Positions 10,808-21,886 of a stretch of 64,000 nucleotides of DNA are shown piece after piece. Under the pieces are notes generated by a model that did no database searches, was not told the DNA's origin, and was given only the letters and a program-made list of their open reading frames with translations. Each line of letters starts with the position of its first letter. The first letter of the stretch is position 1. The stretch spans positions 211,770,011 through 211,834,010 of the forward strand of contig CM076189.1 in the NCBI GenBank assembly GCA_038277395.1, written 5' to 3'. The translations under genes were made by a program, and so were the position numbers. Source of the DNA: Dryocosmus kuriphilus (lineage: Eukaryota > Arthropoda > Insecta > Hymenoptera > Cynipidae).

Positions 10808-13800
10808 TTAATAGTCTGAAGCTGAGTTTGATCGGCATTTATCCATATATATTTGTGCTGTAGCTCTTAACAAATGTAAATGCAAAGAATCAGACGTGCA
10901 TATGACTTTCAATAAATTTAAATCAAAGCCGATTTTTTGTGATATTAATTTAAACCGGAGTTCATCAGCAGGTAATTGTTTTTTTGAAAAAAGATAGGTA
11001 CAAACTGTTTCTAATTCTTTCAATTGCTCAGTACTCAAATATAACTTTCCCAAAGATGCTAGAGCCCTTTGCACAAAATCCAACGATATAGCTTTTAAAC
11101 ACACTTTTTTTGTGCCTAATCTGCTAGTTGTATCGCAACCACTTATTGAGTGTAATGCTGGTAAAATAGAACAAATATTTTGGCCAAGGGACTGAGCAGC
11201 CAAATGGCACCCTGAAAAATATTTCTTCTTATAAGAACCGTGGAAACATAGACCAAGAGAACCAAAACGTGCTAATTTATTCCAGAAATAAATACCCAGA
11301 ATAAAAGCATCTGTATCAGAGCTGAGGATTATAACATGGGCACATTTAACTCTTACTGCGTGAAAGATATGACAAAACATCCTTAAGTCTGCTTCTAAGT
11401 GGTTTGAATTTAATTCGAGTACCTCAGAAAATGAAGAACCTTGTAATTTAAAACATTTTGTTGGGTCATAAAATCCTCCGCAAATATAAATTTCACACTC
11501 TTCCTTCACTTGTGCATAATCAGGAGCAGAATAACAGAGAAATCGAACAAGTTGTAACTTGTTTTCAGTACTCAAGAGGAAATGTTTAGAATTTGTTGGA
11601 ATTTTTGTATGATGACTGGAAATTATGATATTTTAAATGATTTGACCTTTACTCCTTAAAGTTGATTCTAGAAATTTTATCGAAATATTATATATCTATC
11701 AAACACAATATCTACTCTTTTTACGTTTGGTTGTAAGAAAAGATTCATGATTCTTTGGAAGAATTCCGCAGCAAAATCCCCAAAGGTTTTGAAATTACTA
11801 ATCTGAATTTGATGAGCAAGCGCCATACCATCAACAATATAAATTTTTGGAGCATTTAAACTTATAACATCTTGCCGAGTGTTTGTAGTACATTTATGGT
11901 TATTTTCGATGTCAAGAGCGAGTTTTGATTTCAAAGATTTTCAATAAAACCCTTCTGCATCAAAAAAGTACTTGCAGTAGTTCAATATTTCATAAGAAGT
12001 TAAAAGTTTTGTGTCAAATTCACGTTGGTTAGCCAACATAAATGTTTTTTGAAAATAATTTATATCTGTTACATCTTGCAACTTCTTATCAGAAGTACTT
12101 TTGTTTTCTTTTGCAGGAATATTTTCAAAGCTGTAAAACGTATTTCTTTTTATAGAATCAGATAACTCTTTAATTTTTTGCACAAATCGTTCATTTTCGA
12201 ATGTAGTTAATAAAGTCTCTCGATTTTCTACAACATTAAGTAAAAACACTGAGAAGAAGATTTATCAGCTAGTTCACCGGTGTAAATATTTCGAAGTACG
12301 CACTCCTCATTATCTTTGTAAGGATTGCAAGCATTAAAACCCTTGATGATATTTTGAATATCCTCTTCGTCTTCATTGATTCTGGATAGCGTCCATTCAT
12401 TATGATGATTGATGTCACTCGTATAGTCTAATTGTAAATCCAGATATGAACAAAGAGCCTTGTTGAGATTTAGAGTTCTATAATTTTAAGACTGTAATTT
12501 ACAAATTCAAACAGCTTTACTGAAACGTGCTCTTAGCCACTTTCTTAAAATGCATTTAGGATTCATTCTTCTTGCTCAGGATGTACCTAAACTTTCGACA
12601 AACCTTCAAACTCTAGGAGTCTATTATGTCTCGACACTAAACCATAGTACCCTGGACCCCATCAGCTGTTGAGGGTCAATATTGTAAATCAAGTAGCATT
12701 CCATCTATCTACCATCGCTAAATTTTGTGAAACTCAGGAAATTCTTCTCGAGAAAGTGCACGCCTTCAGTGCCTGGGTCTTACCCCCACTTCTGTATTTT
12801 GAAAAATCCGCAATTTGGCGTTTCTCAAACGAACCTTCGAAACCAGTCGAGTTCCGGAAACGATAGGCAATACATCTGCCACACTGTAATAACAATTTCA
12901 ATGTTCACTTTCCGTTTCGATAAATGTAATTAAATGTGTTAAAATACAAATATCGTGTGATATGTTCAGCACCTAACTCCTCGTGTATTACAACATAAAG
13001 CACAACAAGCCTGGTGAATGCTTTTTTAAAAGGATAAAGAAGCACCCATCTCTGCATCGCGTCTTCATTTTTGGTTATGCCAATCAAGCCTCCAGTAACT
13101 GCTGAAGATCGGTTCTGAGACTGCTCTAGTGCTCGTCGATAATAATTATCACTTAATTTTTTATTCTTAGCACTGAACAATGCTTGCATAAAATTAAGCC
13201 AAGTTTCCGGCAATTTACCGTCATTTAACAATTTTTCGATGAAAGTTTCGTCACGAAAATAACCACCTGGTATTATTTCTGTCGTCAATAATTCTTTCCG
13301 AAGTTGTTTTGCACTCTTAACAATATGGTTTGTTGAATTTATGTCACGAATATGTTCGATGACATCTTGCAGTGGTATGTTACCCATAAACACTAATGGC
13401 GATTTTCATCGATCAACCGAATATGAAAATAAAACGTTTTCGCCAAACTTATCAATGAGCAGCGATTTAAGAACGCGATTTTCTATCTCTACATCTTCTG
13501 TTTCAGCCAGTTCAGGCAGTCGGTTGGCTAAGAACGATAGTTCAAAAGAATGAGATGAAAATTGATGTTTTGTTTCATCTATCAGCTTTTCGAATGCCTC
13601 CATAAGTAATTCTTGTGATATTTTACTCAGAGGTCGACCTGCAGGAAGTTCAGAGTTTCTCGATAGTCTTAAATATTCGCGGTAACAATGTTTGTGATAT
13701 CTCACTTCAATTGCGAATAAATCCTCGGGTTGTTTGCAAGTACTAATTTGAGTAAAAACATGATCTTGTTTCGCCTGTGCAGTATTAAAAATTTGTTGCG

Positions 13801-14251
13801 CTGCAGAAAGTTCGGAGCACAAGAAAAGTTGTTTATTTTTATTTCTTGTTAACTTTCCACAAATAAAACACTTCTGCTGTTTATTAATTTCCAAAGGTCC
13901 CCTTAATGATTGACGAATACTTTTGCTACTTCCTGATGTAACTGAATCACTTGTTCCTACATTGAAGATAGACAGGTCTTCCTGTTTTTGCAATGCTATT
14001 TCTCGTCGCCGTATTTTTTCTTCACTTATATAACTTGCCATACAACCTCGATGCCATGAACATTATAGTGCTGAAAACTCTGGATCATTTTTTAACTTTT
14101 CACTAACGTCATCTTTTCTTTGATCTACTTTCTGAATATTTATAAACGATTTTTCTTTCGTTTCCTTAACCAAGTCCCCTGTTTTATCACAAAACAAACA
14201 CGATAACTCGTTTAGTCTTTTCCGTTTCACATTTATCACTTGTAGCGGCAT
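10808..14251 (-). pseudogene. Decayed transposon gene: Cys-rich N-terminus and XPG/FEN-type PIN-like nuclease
   Basis: Pieces in order on the minus strand: 14251-14063, 14041-13406, 13393-12905, ~12480-12250, 12249-11941, 11934-11677 and 11575-10808. The second piece holds a zinc-binding-like region (C58xxC61...C75, then YHKHCY near residue 115). The last two hold the nuclease motifs in family order: D35 in VDGMA, VFD at 77-79; then in the final piece E61-D63, SSDTD at 85-89 and GCD at 146-148. All expected metal-binding acids are present, but the frame shifts between pieces, so the copy is probably dead. The family is multi-copy in animal genomes and is known mainly as uncharacterised proteins. 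The nuclease call rests on motif order; the biological role is unknown. Confidence 0.75.
12485..12904. other. Non-coding gap inside the nuclease gene
   Basis: The coding pieces stop at about 12905 and resume near 12480. The 420 bases between have a more even base composition and no matching frame. This may be an intron of the transposon gene or a later insertion; neither splice sites nor target duplications are convincing. Confidence 0.35.
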
Positions 14252-14496
14252 TGCTCACGTATTTTACCAAACTATTATTAATTTATCATTTAAAACGACA
14301 AAACTCGAATTCTATTTTGCAAACAGGTAAAAATATCCATTACTCACAATGGTTCTTATCGCACTGATGCAGTGACGCATAGAAGCAATTAACAACTAGG
14401 CATGCTATTCGTTCTAACCCAGTGTAGGGGGGGGGGGGGGAGGCTATGGGGGAAAGTGACCAACAGAGTTTCTGGCAACATCCATTGTTTTGTTAT

Positions 14497-14625
14497 TTGG
14501 GATCTCAGGTGTATGTCTATAAAGAGAAAAATGGTAACCTGTACTCACGACAAATGACAAAGCTACCTTTGCCAGAGTTTTTGATTCAGCCCTGTAGATG
14601 CGCATCGGATTTGCATTTTCTCATT
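14497..14625. repeat. Inner inverted repeat, right copy
   Basis: This is the inverted partner of 10680-10800. A run of 13 G's at 14427-14440 lies just outside it. Confidence 0.75.
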
Positions 14626-15495
14626 ATTATTAATAATTTCTGTGTTAATTTCATTGACAACCTATTATTACCTTTAATTTTTACAAAAACACGAATATTG
14701 TCACTAAAATGATCATCAAAATACCTCTATAGCATGTGCTCAATCGATTTACTTGCGGCGTAGGGGGAGGGGGTATAAAAAAAATTGGACCAACAGAATT
14801 TCTGGCAACATTGAAAATATTAATCTATAAGCATTTCTGAACTTGAATCAATTGTCAGAATGCGGTCCTCACATTTTGCATACTCAAGTACCTTTGGCGC
14901 CTGGACTATACGGGCAATAACCTCAGGTATTTTGGAGATCCACACGGAGAAAAATAGATAGTCAAACTTTGAGTGTCAAAATTTAAATGGTCAGTTTGAC
15001 CTTCCAGGCAGTATCATGCACAATCCATAATTTTTTCTCCATAGTCAAAGGGACTCTCATTTTATATTCAGCTTAACGATCCGCAGATGCCTTACTGTCA
15101 GAGATTATCAAATCGACACTCTCGTATGGCCAAGTTGAATACCCTGTTTTCACTCCTTTTGACCATCCGAGAAGGTCAAACTTACCATCAGGGATGATTG
15201 AATCGAAACTCTGGGATGATTAAGTTAAATATCTTGTTTTCAGTCATTTGTACCATTCGAGAGGGCCAAACTCACTATCAAGAATAATCAGATCGACACT
15301 GTGAGATGGTCAAATAATGCACGCGCCGGCTTAAAGACCTTAATCCCGCTAAACTTCACAACTGAGTAACGGACGCGGCCGAGGCGGTTATCTCGTGTAT
15401 CTCTGTGTCATTGTAAGTTTGCGTTTTGCGAAGTGTGTTACATAAAACTAGCTCTGTGATTCATTGTGATTTCCCGTGATTTGCTGTGATTGTGA

Positions 15496-15758
15496 ATGGT
15501 AAGTATCTATTTTAACTAATGTAGAAGTCTCGAGACTGGCAGTTTTGAGGTTAGGGTTAGGATAATACAATTTTTAAAGCTGTATTACTGTGATTATTTT
15601 ACTAATCACTTACAACTATTTTAAAAATTATTTAATCTATAATTTGATTCATTGTGCTTCAACCTTATTTTACAGGAATGGCATCGTCAGGATATAGTTA
15701 CGTATAGAGCTCATGAAGAGTTGGCAATGCAGCCAACAGATCATCGAGATATTCTTAG
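15496..15758 (+). CDS. Possible two-exon gene start inside the outer element
   Basis: An ATG at 15496-15498 is followed at once by a consensus donor GTAAGT. A polypyrimidine stretch and acceptor TTTTACAG end at 15675. The next 83 bases (15676-15758) continue the ATG frame without a stop, giving MEWHRQDIVTYR and on to about 28 codons, and then meet a second donor, GGTAAAAT. Upstream, 15300-15495 is GC-richer and contains CCGAGGCGGTTATCTCGTG. This looks like the first exons of a gene whose remainder is absent or outside reach, perhaps captured by the transposon. No homology is recognised. Confidence 0.35.
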
Positions 15759-16261
15759 GTAAAATTTTTTGGTTGAATTAAACTGTTTGTGACTTCAAGT
15801 CAACTTTTTTCTATGGTTGAAATATTTTGTAAAAATGAGGAAAATTTGGCTGCTTTTTTTTGGTATTTTGAACGTGCGAGAGGAATGAAAAATTCCCTGT
15901 AACTTTTGTAAAAATTTATTATTTCGTAGGAATGATTTAATTCTATTGTGAATAAAATTTTTATCTAATAATATATAATATTCAGTGTTTTCAAATGAAC
16001 GAGCGCAAGAATAATTAAATTACGTATAACATATTTATTTAAGTTAAATCTATGAAATTTTTGTCGTTTCGTTTAATTTTGTGTAACTTTATTGAAAAGA
16101 TATGTTAGCCTCTGCTACTGCCCGGGGAACGCCGGGTAAATGTTTGCTATTAGTTGTGTATAAAAATAAAACTTACATATTATGTATTAAAATGTTTCAG
16201 TTCACTTATTTAATCCATTAATTAATATCTTCCACATTTTTAAAAAACTCAATTAATTTGG

Positions 16262-16400
16262 CAACATACCAGAAACATCACGTAATGTCGGTATTTCCAG
16301 TTACATATTCTGTTTTATTAAAAAAACTAGCATCGGTTTTTAATAACACAAGATATGTAACTGGAAATATATCCACCTCACGTGATGTTTCTGGTATGTG
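16262..16400. repeat. Hairpin-forming inverted repeat
   Basis: ACATACCAGAAACATCACGT and ATTTCCAGTTACATAT on the left pair with ATATGTAACTGGAAATAT and ACGTGATGTTTCTGGTATGT on the right, with about 40 bases between. It could be a tiny foldback element within the outer nested element. Confidence 0.8.
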
Positions 16401-16815
16401 GTCAAATTAATTTTTTAATAATGAAAAAAAAATATTAGATAGTCGGTTCAATTATAAAATATAGTCGTTTTAATTATCAGCTATAGTTAATTTGACTAAC
16501 AGATATAATCATTTTGAGTATATGAACATAATGACTTTTAACTATTTTCTATATTCGACTTGAATATTCTTGGATTTTCAAGTTGATACTAAGATAATCG
16601 AGTTCACACTCCCAGGATCGTAAACTTGACACTCTGAGATAGTGAACCTAGCCTTCAAATTTTGACACTCCAGATTCGTACGCTTTACATGCTGGGATAG
16701 TAAACCTAACCATCGCCACACCATCTAGGGGGCTGTCCCATAGTTTTAAAACATAAATATGGTCAGTCTGACACTCTAGGAGCCGTATTCATAGTCGTCA
16801 AGATCGTCTTGAGAC

Positions 16816-17085
16816 ACGAGCCGTTCACGCCAGCATCTATTTTGGCTCCCGAAGCGCGCGCAGCCTACGCCTTTATAGTAGGTGGCTGCGCGCGACTATG
16901 TTTGAAATTTGAATGCCTGCAAAGTTTGTTCAATGAACCATCATAGAAATAATATTAATTTACGTAATAAGCCTAATGCTAGTAATACGAGTATTGAAAA
17001 TGACTAAAGATTATGTTCAAGAATAAAATCAAGATAATATTATTACTCATGCCATAACTATTTTATTTCTTAAAATCAATCAGAA
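16816..17085. repeat. MULE terminal inverted repeat, left
   Basis: Aligned by eye to the reverse complement of 24160-24428, with only a handful of substitutions and one-base gaps. It contains a GC-rich patch, CGAAGCGCGCGCAGCCTACG, in otherwise AT-rich DNA. Confidence 0.9.
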
Positions 17086-17153
17086 GAAGATTAAGTACAA
17101 GATATACATCATTAATAAGAATGGTCGAATGTACTATGGATATTAATGCTCTC

Positions 17154-17168
17154 ACTATTGTTATTATC
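17154..17168. repeat. Target-site duplication of the R1-like element, 5' copy
   Basis: ACTATTGTTATTATC here is repeated exactly at 19204-19218, immediately after the poly-A tail. It bounds the retroelement. Confidence 0.9.
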
Positions 17169-17647
17169 CAAGGATCACCGCAGTTGTCTGCGGTGGAGGG
17201 GAGGTGTTACCCCTACTTGGCGCGTCCCCAGGTGGCGGATAGGGGAATGCTCGCTGGAAACAGAGGGTAGAGCTGAAATAAAATAGGCTCCGTGGACCAA
17301 ACACTCGATTGGTGACGGTCGCAGCCCACTGGGAGTGCTCCGAACCATGTCCGGTTTTTTCCGCCGGCATGGTGTAGGGGCTGCTGTGAGTTCGCTCTGC
17401 CGAGGTGTAAGCTGCGACCGGGCATCAGGAGCCAGCCCCTTCGGGCCTTGATCAGGGAGTGCGTGGTGGCTGCAGGGATCGGAACCTGCAGTGCTCCGGG
17501 CGAGTCCGGTCCGTCCGTGTATTCCGGGACCGGTTAAACGAAGGTTGGGCCCCAGAGTACTGGGGTAGGACTTCGGTCCGAGGGTATACCCGTTCCCAAT
17601 TATTTCGGCCCGCCCCTCCACGCACGATGCGCTGGTGGACATTTATC

Positions 17648-18988
17648 ATGGCTTGTAAAGACGGAAAGAGTAGGGGGAGCAAGAAGACGCCGACTGCAGA
17701 GGAGCTGGAGTTTAACAACAGCTTCAACCTCGAGATAGAAGATTGGCAGTACACGACGGAGGTGAATTGCATAAAAAGAAAGATACCGGAGCTTCTCGAC
17801 GTACTGAAGGAGAGACACAGAGTGGTACGCGAGTGTCTGAAGAAGGCAGTAAACCTCTGTAAGTCTACGGAGCATGTGGTCGAATTGGAGAGAGCGCAAG
17901 AGGAAATGCGCGAGGTAGGGTATACCTATCGTTCACTAAGGACCTACACGGAGGGCTACATCAAAGAAATAAATGATGTGATGAGAAAAAATATAGCAAA
18001 GGTGCGTAAGGAGAGGTCTCTCCTGAGCTCCACAATGAAGGAGAAGACGGCATCTGTCTACACACAGACGGAGCCGCAAATAAAACAGGCGGAAGTGACG
18101 GAGACGCGCAAGCGGGAGAGGGAGGTGACCCTCAGCCCGCCAAGCGGACCCGGAGTGGAGAAGCCCGCTTCAAAAAAGACTAGGACCCAGGAGGGGGTCG
18201 CCTGGTCTCAGGTAGTCAGGAGAAAGGGCAAGAAGGAGAAGGCCCAGGAGCAAAAGGAGGAGGAGAAGGCTGTTGCGTCACTCAGGAGAAACAGGCCGGA
18301 AAAGGGACATAAAGTCCCGAAGAAGACGAGGAAGAGGATCCTGCGGGAGGCTGTTGCCATCCGACCATCCCCGGGGATGCAGTATGCGGATGTCGTGAAG
18401 GACATCCAAAAGAAGATTAAGCCGGAAGACCATGGTGTGACCGTGAAGTCTATCCGGCAGACTAGAACTGGAGATGTCCTGATCGAAGTGGGTGCTAAGG
18501 CGGAGGAGAGGCGGCACTTCGGGGAGGCCATCTCGGAGGCCATTGGTCAAGGTGGCAGTGTTAGGCACCTTGTCCCAAGAGCTCAGGTGGTAGTATACGA
18601 CCTAGTTGAGTCGACGGAGGTCACGGAAGTGGAGGAAGCGATAAAGGCGGCCTTGGGAGACCAGATCGGCTCCCCGCCCAAGGTGAACCTCACCAAGAGA
18701 AGCAGCAGAGGCTGCATACTAGCTTTTGTCGAGCTGGATGCAGCCGCTGCTGCTAAGTTGGAGAATGCGGCCCGACTGAAGGTCGGGTGGGTTAACTGCC
18801 GGGTGAAGGCGCATAGCGCTGAATCCCGGTGTTATAGGTGTCACACTCTCGGGCACGTGGCACGAGAGTGTGCAAATCAGGACCGCAGCAAATGCTGCAG
18901 AAGATGTCTGCAGGATGGACATAAGGCGGCGGAATGCCAGAATCTGGTAAGCCGCTGTCCATCTAACACAGCGAGAGGAAAACCTTAG
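17648..18988 (+). CDS. ORF1 (Gag-like, CCHC zinc knuckle) of the R1-like element
   Basis: The frame is open from 17459; the ATG at 17648 (MACKDGKSRG) is preferred because the stretch before it reads like leader sequence. This gives 446 residues. The N-terminal third is charged and helix-rich, with a likely coiled coil (residues ~60-130). A Lys/Glu-rich basic segment follows, then a conserved globular region ending VKAHSAESR. Two CCHC knuckles follow: CYRCHTLGHVAREC (18830-18871) and CRRCLQDGHKAAEC (18896-18937). ORF1 proteins of this group bind the element RNA and help target it. A third knuckle would normally follow, but the frame ends CPSNTARGKP, where the internal deletion has joined the 3' tail. 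Confidence 0.85.
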   Translation: MACKDGKSRGSKKTPTAEELEFNNSFNLEIEDWQYTTEVNCIKRKIPELLDVLKERHRVVRECLKKAVNLCKSTEHVVELERAQEEMREVGYTYRSLRTYTEGYIKEINDVMRKNIAKVRKERSLLSSTMKEKTASVYTQTEPQIKQAEVTETRKREREVTLSPPSGPGVEKPASKKTRTQEGVAWSQVVRRKGKKEKAQEQKEEEKAVASLRRNRPEKGHKVPKKTRKRILREAVAIRPSPGMQYADVVKDIQKKIKPEDHGVTVKSIRQTRTGDVLIEVGAKAEERRHFGEAISEAIGQGGSVRHLVPRAQVVVYDLVESTEVTEVEEAIKAALGDQIGSPPKVNLTKRSSRGCILAFVELDAAAAAKLENAARLKVGWVNCRVKAHSAESRCYRCHTLGHVARECANQDRSKCCRRCLQDGHKAAECQNLVSRCPSNTARGKP

Positions 18989-19172
18989 TTGGAGACAAGC
19001 TAGAGGAAGACGCTGGAGACAGCGAAGAAAACGGCACCCCCTGAAGTAATGCGAAAGCGGTTCCGGGGGGATTAATGCCAAGAAGAAAGAGGAGGTGAGT
19101 TTAGTGGGTATTGCCGTTTTTTAGGCTGAGTCCCACACTCTGTGCGTAAACTGCATTCTCACCTCCTCTCCT

Positions 19173-19173
<1 letters not shown>

Positions 19174-19203
<30 letters not shown>
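19174..19203 (+). other. Poly-A tail of the R1-like element
   Basis: About 30 A's follow CTCACCTCCTCTCCTC and directly precede the 3' target duplication. The length suggests a recent insertion. Confidence 0.9.
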
Positions 19204-19206
<3 letters not shown>

Positions 19207-19318
19207 ATTGTTATTATCAAGCCCAGATATGATCGCATTAACTTCGTTCACTGAAGGTTTTGGAATAGTGGTGTCGCGACAAGTTTTTCTTTTTCTTCTT
19301 AGTGGAATAGAGGCGGAT

Positions 19319-21356
19319 TTATGGTTCAACTTTCTGTTGAGAGTTAATACTTTCAATAGGTTTCAAATTTATTTTTCCTCCAGTATCATTCATGAGAGCT
19401 ATCAATTCGGACATTTTTCTCTCTATTTTTTCTCGATCCTGATCATTATATTTTTTGTTGCTCAGACCCAAAATGAGCTTCGCTTGACTCAGCATTCTCT
19501 GACTTTCGTTGACCTTGATTGGTGTTGTATGCATTTCCATTAGCATCTGCTGCTCTTCTATATTTTTCTCGTGATGAACGTTGTTGTGGTAATTATTATA
19601 CGGATCTCCAGTAAATTTACGAGCACAAGCATGGATGTGCTTGCAAATATTAACTCTTATGAGATAGTCTAAGCAATTGCAATTATAAGTGTGAATGCAG
19701 ATATTGCACTTACTGCATTTCAAACCTGATAAATGTTCACATGTTTCTCCAGCCTTGAAAATGTGATAGTTCTGAGATGGATCCGATGTTGATTTACCAA
19801 ATATCCTTGTCCATTCTCAAGAACTTGAATCTGCTCCAATTTAATAGAATCACTATCCTTGTGACTTTGTCGAACTTTTTGCACTTTTTCGGTGGGGACA
19901 TTCTTCGCCAGATTTATTAAGCGTTTATAAACACTGTCTCGACAAATTTTCATCAGCGCATCAATTGTTTTATCGAGGCGTTTCACTTTTCTCCCTTCCA
20001 AATATATATGCTTCAATATCTTTTGAAAAGACTCTAAGTACAGGTTCGTGTTGATCCCAAGTTTTAATCTGTAGCAGTAGGCCCACATTTTTGGTCGCTG
20101 TGCATAATATCTTTCAAAATAGATTCCGAACGCTTCAGTATCATTATCTTGCATCAAATCTTTAATTATTTTTTTTAGACGATTTTGGAAATCATCCACG
20201 GACGTTTGTTGTTGCAATACCCGCAATGTTTGAGAAACAAGTTACTTCTTTTCTGGCCCTCCATCTACTTTGCTCAAATTTTCAGTCCAGTTTTTATTCA
20301 CGTGCCAAGAACATAAAAGTCGATGCTCGACAGATCCCATCACGTCACTCTAAGCATTATAAAATGCAGGAGCGTCATCCGACATGAAAACTTTCGCCTG
20401 AATTACTCCCACTTTCGATTTGATTTTTTCGAAAAATATTTTAAAGATGACTTCGTCTGATCGGTTAGAAAAACAAAATGCAACTGGACATCCTGATCCG
20501 AACTCATCAACCGTCATAATTGTGTGCAATTGCATATCGTATTGATTTGTAGTGTGGGTGCTATCCATACAAATTTTATCAGTACCAAATTTTTTTAGCT
20601 GTTCTCCTTGAAGGTCAGTCATAATTATCAAAGCAAAATCTTCTTTTTTTAACATCCTTGGCCCTTTCGTTTCTTCATCGTCATCCTGGCCTTTGTAGTA
20701 CAAAACTGGACATTCTGTTTGAAGTGCAACCATTTCTTGAACCCACAACTTTTATGCTGATCGCATCATTTTTATGCCGTTTTGTTGCATAATCGATGTT
20801 GAAGTCTCGTGTAATATTGTACAAATCTTGACGATCCAAGAGTAGCAGTCGTTTGCAGTTTTCATTTTCCTCTTCAGGTGTACGAATCGTGTCTATTATA
20901 TGCTGAAGCGTCACGCCTCCCTTCAACTTAGCTGCAAAAACATGAAATAGAAAAAAATTAATCGTGATTCATTGCATTCATGTCAGTATGCAGAATTATT
21001 TATTAAAATAGATTATACAGTACCTGCAATTTTTATTCTTGTTTCTTGATCCAATCCAATTCGTCCGATTTCCTGTTCATGGCCGCAATGTGTCTTCCAA
21101 TATTTAACTTGTATTTTTTCTATCCCATCACATTTAAAAACTGTCACCTCGAGCATAGATGGGCAGACTCCATCAATTTTATTTGTTTCCATTGATTTTA
21201 TTTCCCTTGCATCGCTTCCTTTTTTCCGGTAACTATATGATCGATGGCAATAATAAAATTGCTTTGACTTTAAGTCGCTGATTTTTTTTTCTGCTCTGTC
21301 TGCGACGAACTTCGAGAATGTTGCTTGTTCCTCGTTTAATTTCCATGTTTGAAAAG
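19319..21356 (-). pseudogene. MULE transposase gene, broken
   Basis: Exon 21356-21024 encodes an N-terminal zinc-like domain (FYYCHRSYSY, then CPSMLEV, then WKTHCGHEQEIG) and ends at a GTACTG donor. The next exon starts at 20931 after TTTTTGCAG, and the phases agree. The catalytic part shows CMDSTHTTNQYD (20350-20748), MSDDAPAF and LLCSWHVNKNW, the usual MULE pattern. A SWIM finger (CNCLDYLIRVNICKH) lies at 19723-19600. Breaks: a frameshift at an A-run near 20755, an in-frame TAG where Trp is expected at ~20348, a TAA near 20245 and a shift near 19722. The enzyme is dead here. MULE transposases cut and join the element ends through a DDE site. Confidence 0.85.
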
Positions 21357-21837
21357 CTGCAATTCACGTAAAATGAAAAATTATTCAATATTTTCCAATT
21401 GTAATAAAATTACCAATAACTAGCAATATTTTGAAATTATTAAAACTGCATGGCGTCGATTCTACACATTCAAACTCTACACAAAATAAAAATTATTAGT
21501 ATTTGGGATAAACTCTATGTTCAATACAGAAACTGGGATACACCAAATTAAATCAAAGAACAAAAATCTAATTTCAAAGACACTTTATTTAATTGCAGAC
21601 TCAAAGTCAATTAAAAAAAAAATACGTAAAGTTCATATAAAATTTAAACTTTTAATAAAATACTCGACGACAGTGATTTTTTTTAAGCGACTGAAGTTCA
21701 GATCTACTTCAATGTAAACCGAATATTACCAAGGTAAAATATGGAGAGTAGTATGTAAATGTTTCGTTGGTCTTACGGTCACATAATAAAACAATTAATC
21801 TTTAAAATATAATAGCCAATTTAATAAAAAAATCATA

Positions 21838-21886
21838 ATATTTCGACGTTTCGACCTCAACTGCGGGTCTTTTTCAAGAAAATCTA
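21838..21886 (-). ncRNA. Degenerate hammerhead-ribozyme-like motif
   Basis: On the minus strand the order is GAAAAAGACC, a loop, GGTC, then GAAACGTCGAAA. The GAAAC-GTC core and a GACC/GGTC stem are seen. The CTGATGA core expected upstream is degraded to CTTGAAAA, so self-cleavage is unlikely. Confidence 0.4.

Larger units (their letters stand above)
10237..14910 (-). mobile_element. DNA transposon with long inverted ends and an XPG-like nuclease gene (possibly Academ-like)
   Basis: The first ~210 bp (10237-10445) and last ~210 bp (14700-14910) are inverted copies sharing ACTTGAGTATGCAAAATGTG, ACAATTGATTCAAGTTCAG, TTGCCAGAAATTCTGTTGG and CGCAAGTAAATCGATTGAGC. Further in, 10680-10797 and 14497-14625 are also inverted copies, so the ends are composite. 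The interior carries one decayed minus-strand gene. Exact termini and target duplication are unclear; the outermost match is TAG-CC-GG. Academ-superfamily transposons are known to carry an XPG nuclease, so that is the best guess for the class. No DDE transposase was recognised. Confidence 0.8.
17169..19203 (+). mobile_element. R1/I-group non-LTR retroelement that keeps only ORF1
   Basis: The insertion has a GC-rich 5' leader, one intact ORF1, a short 3' tail containing GGTGAGTTTAGTGGGTATTG and CCCACACTCTGTGCGTAAAC, and about 30 A's. It sits between exact 15-bp duplications. No reverse transcriptase or endonuclease sequence lies between the ORF1 stop and the 3' tail. The copy therefore arose from an internally deleted template, presumably copied by proteins of a full-length relative. 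Base composition contrasts sharply with the AT-rich surroundings. Confidence 0.88.

Noticed and set aside
17164..18568. Several minus-strand frames of 70-155 residues
   Set aside because: They are antisense to the leader and ORF1 of the R1-like element, where high GC leaves long open frames.
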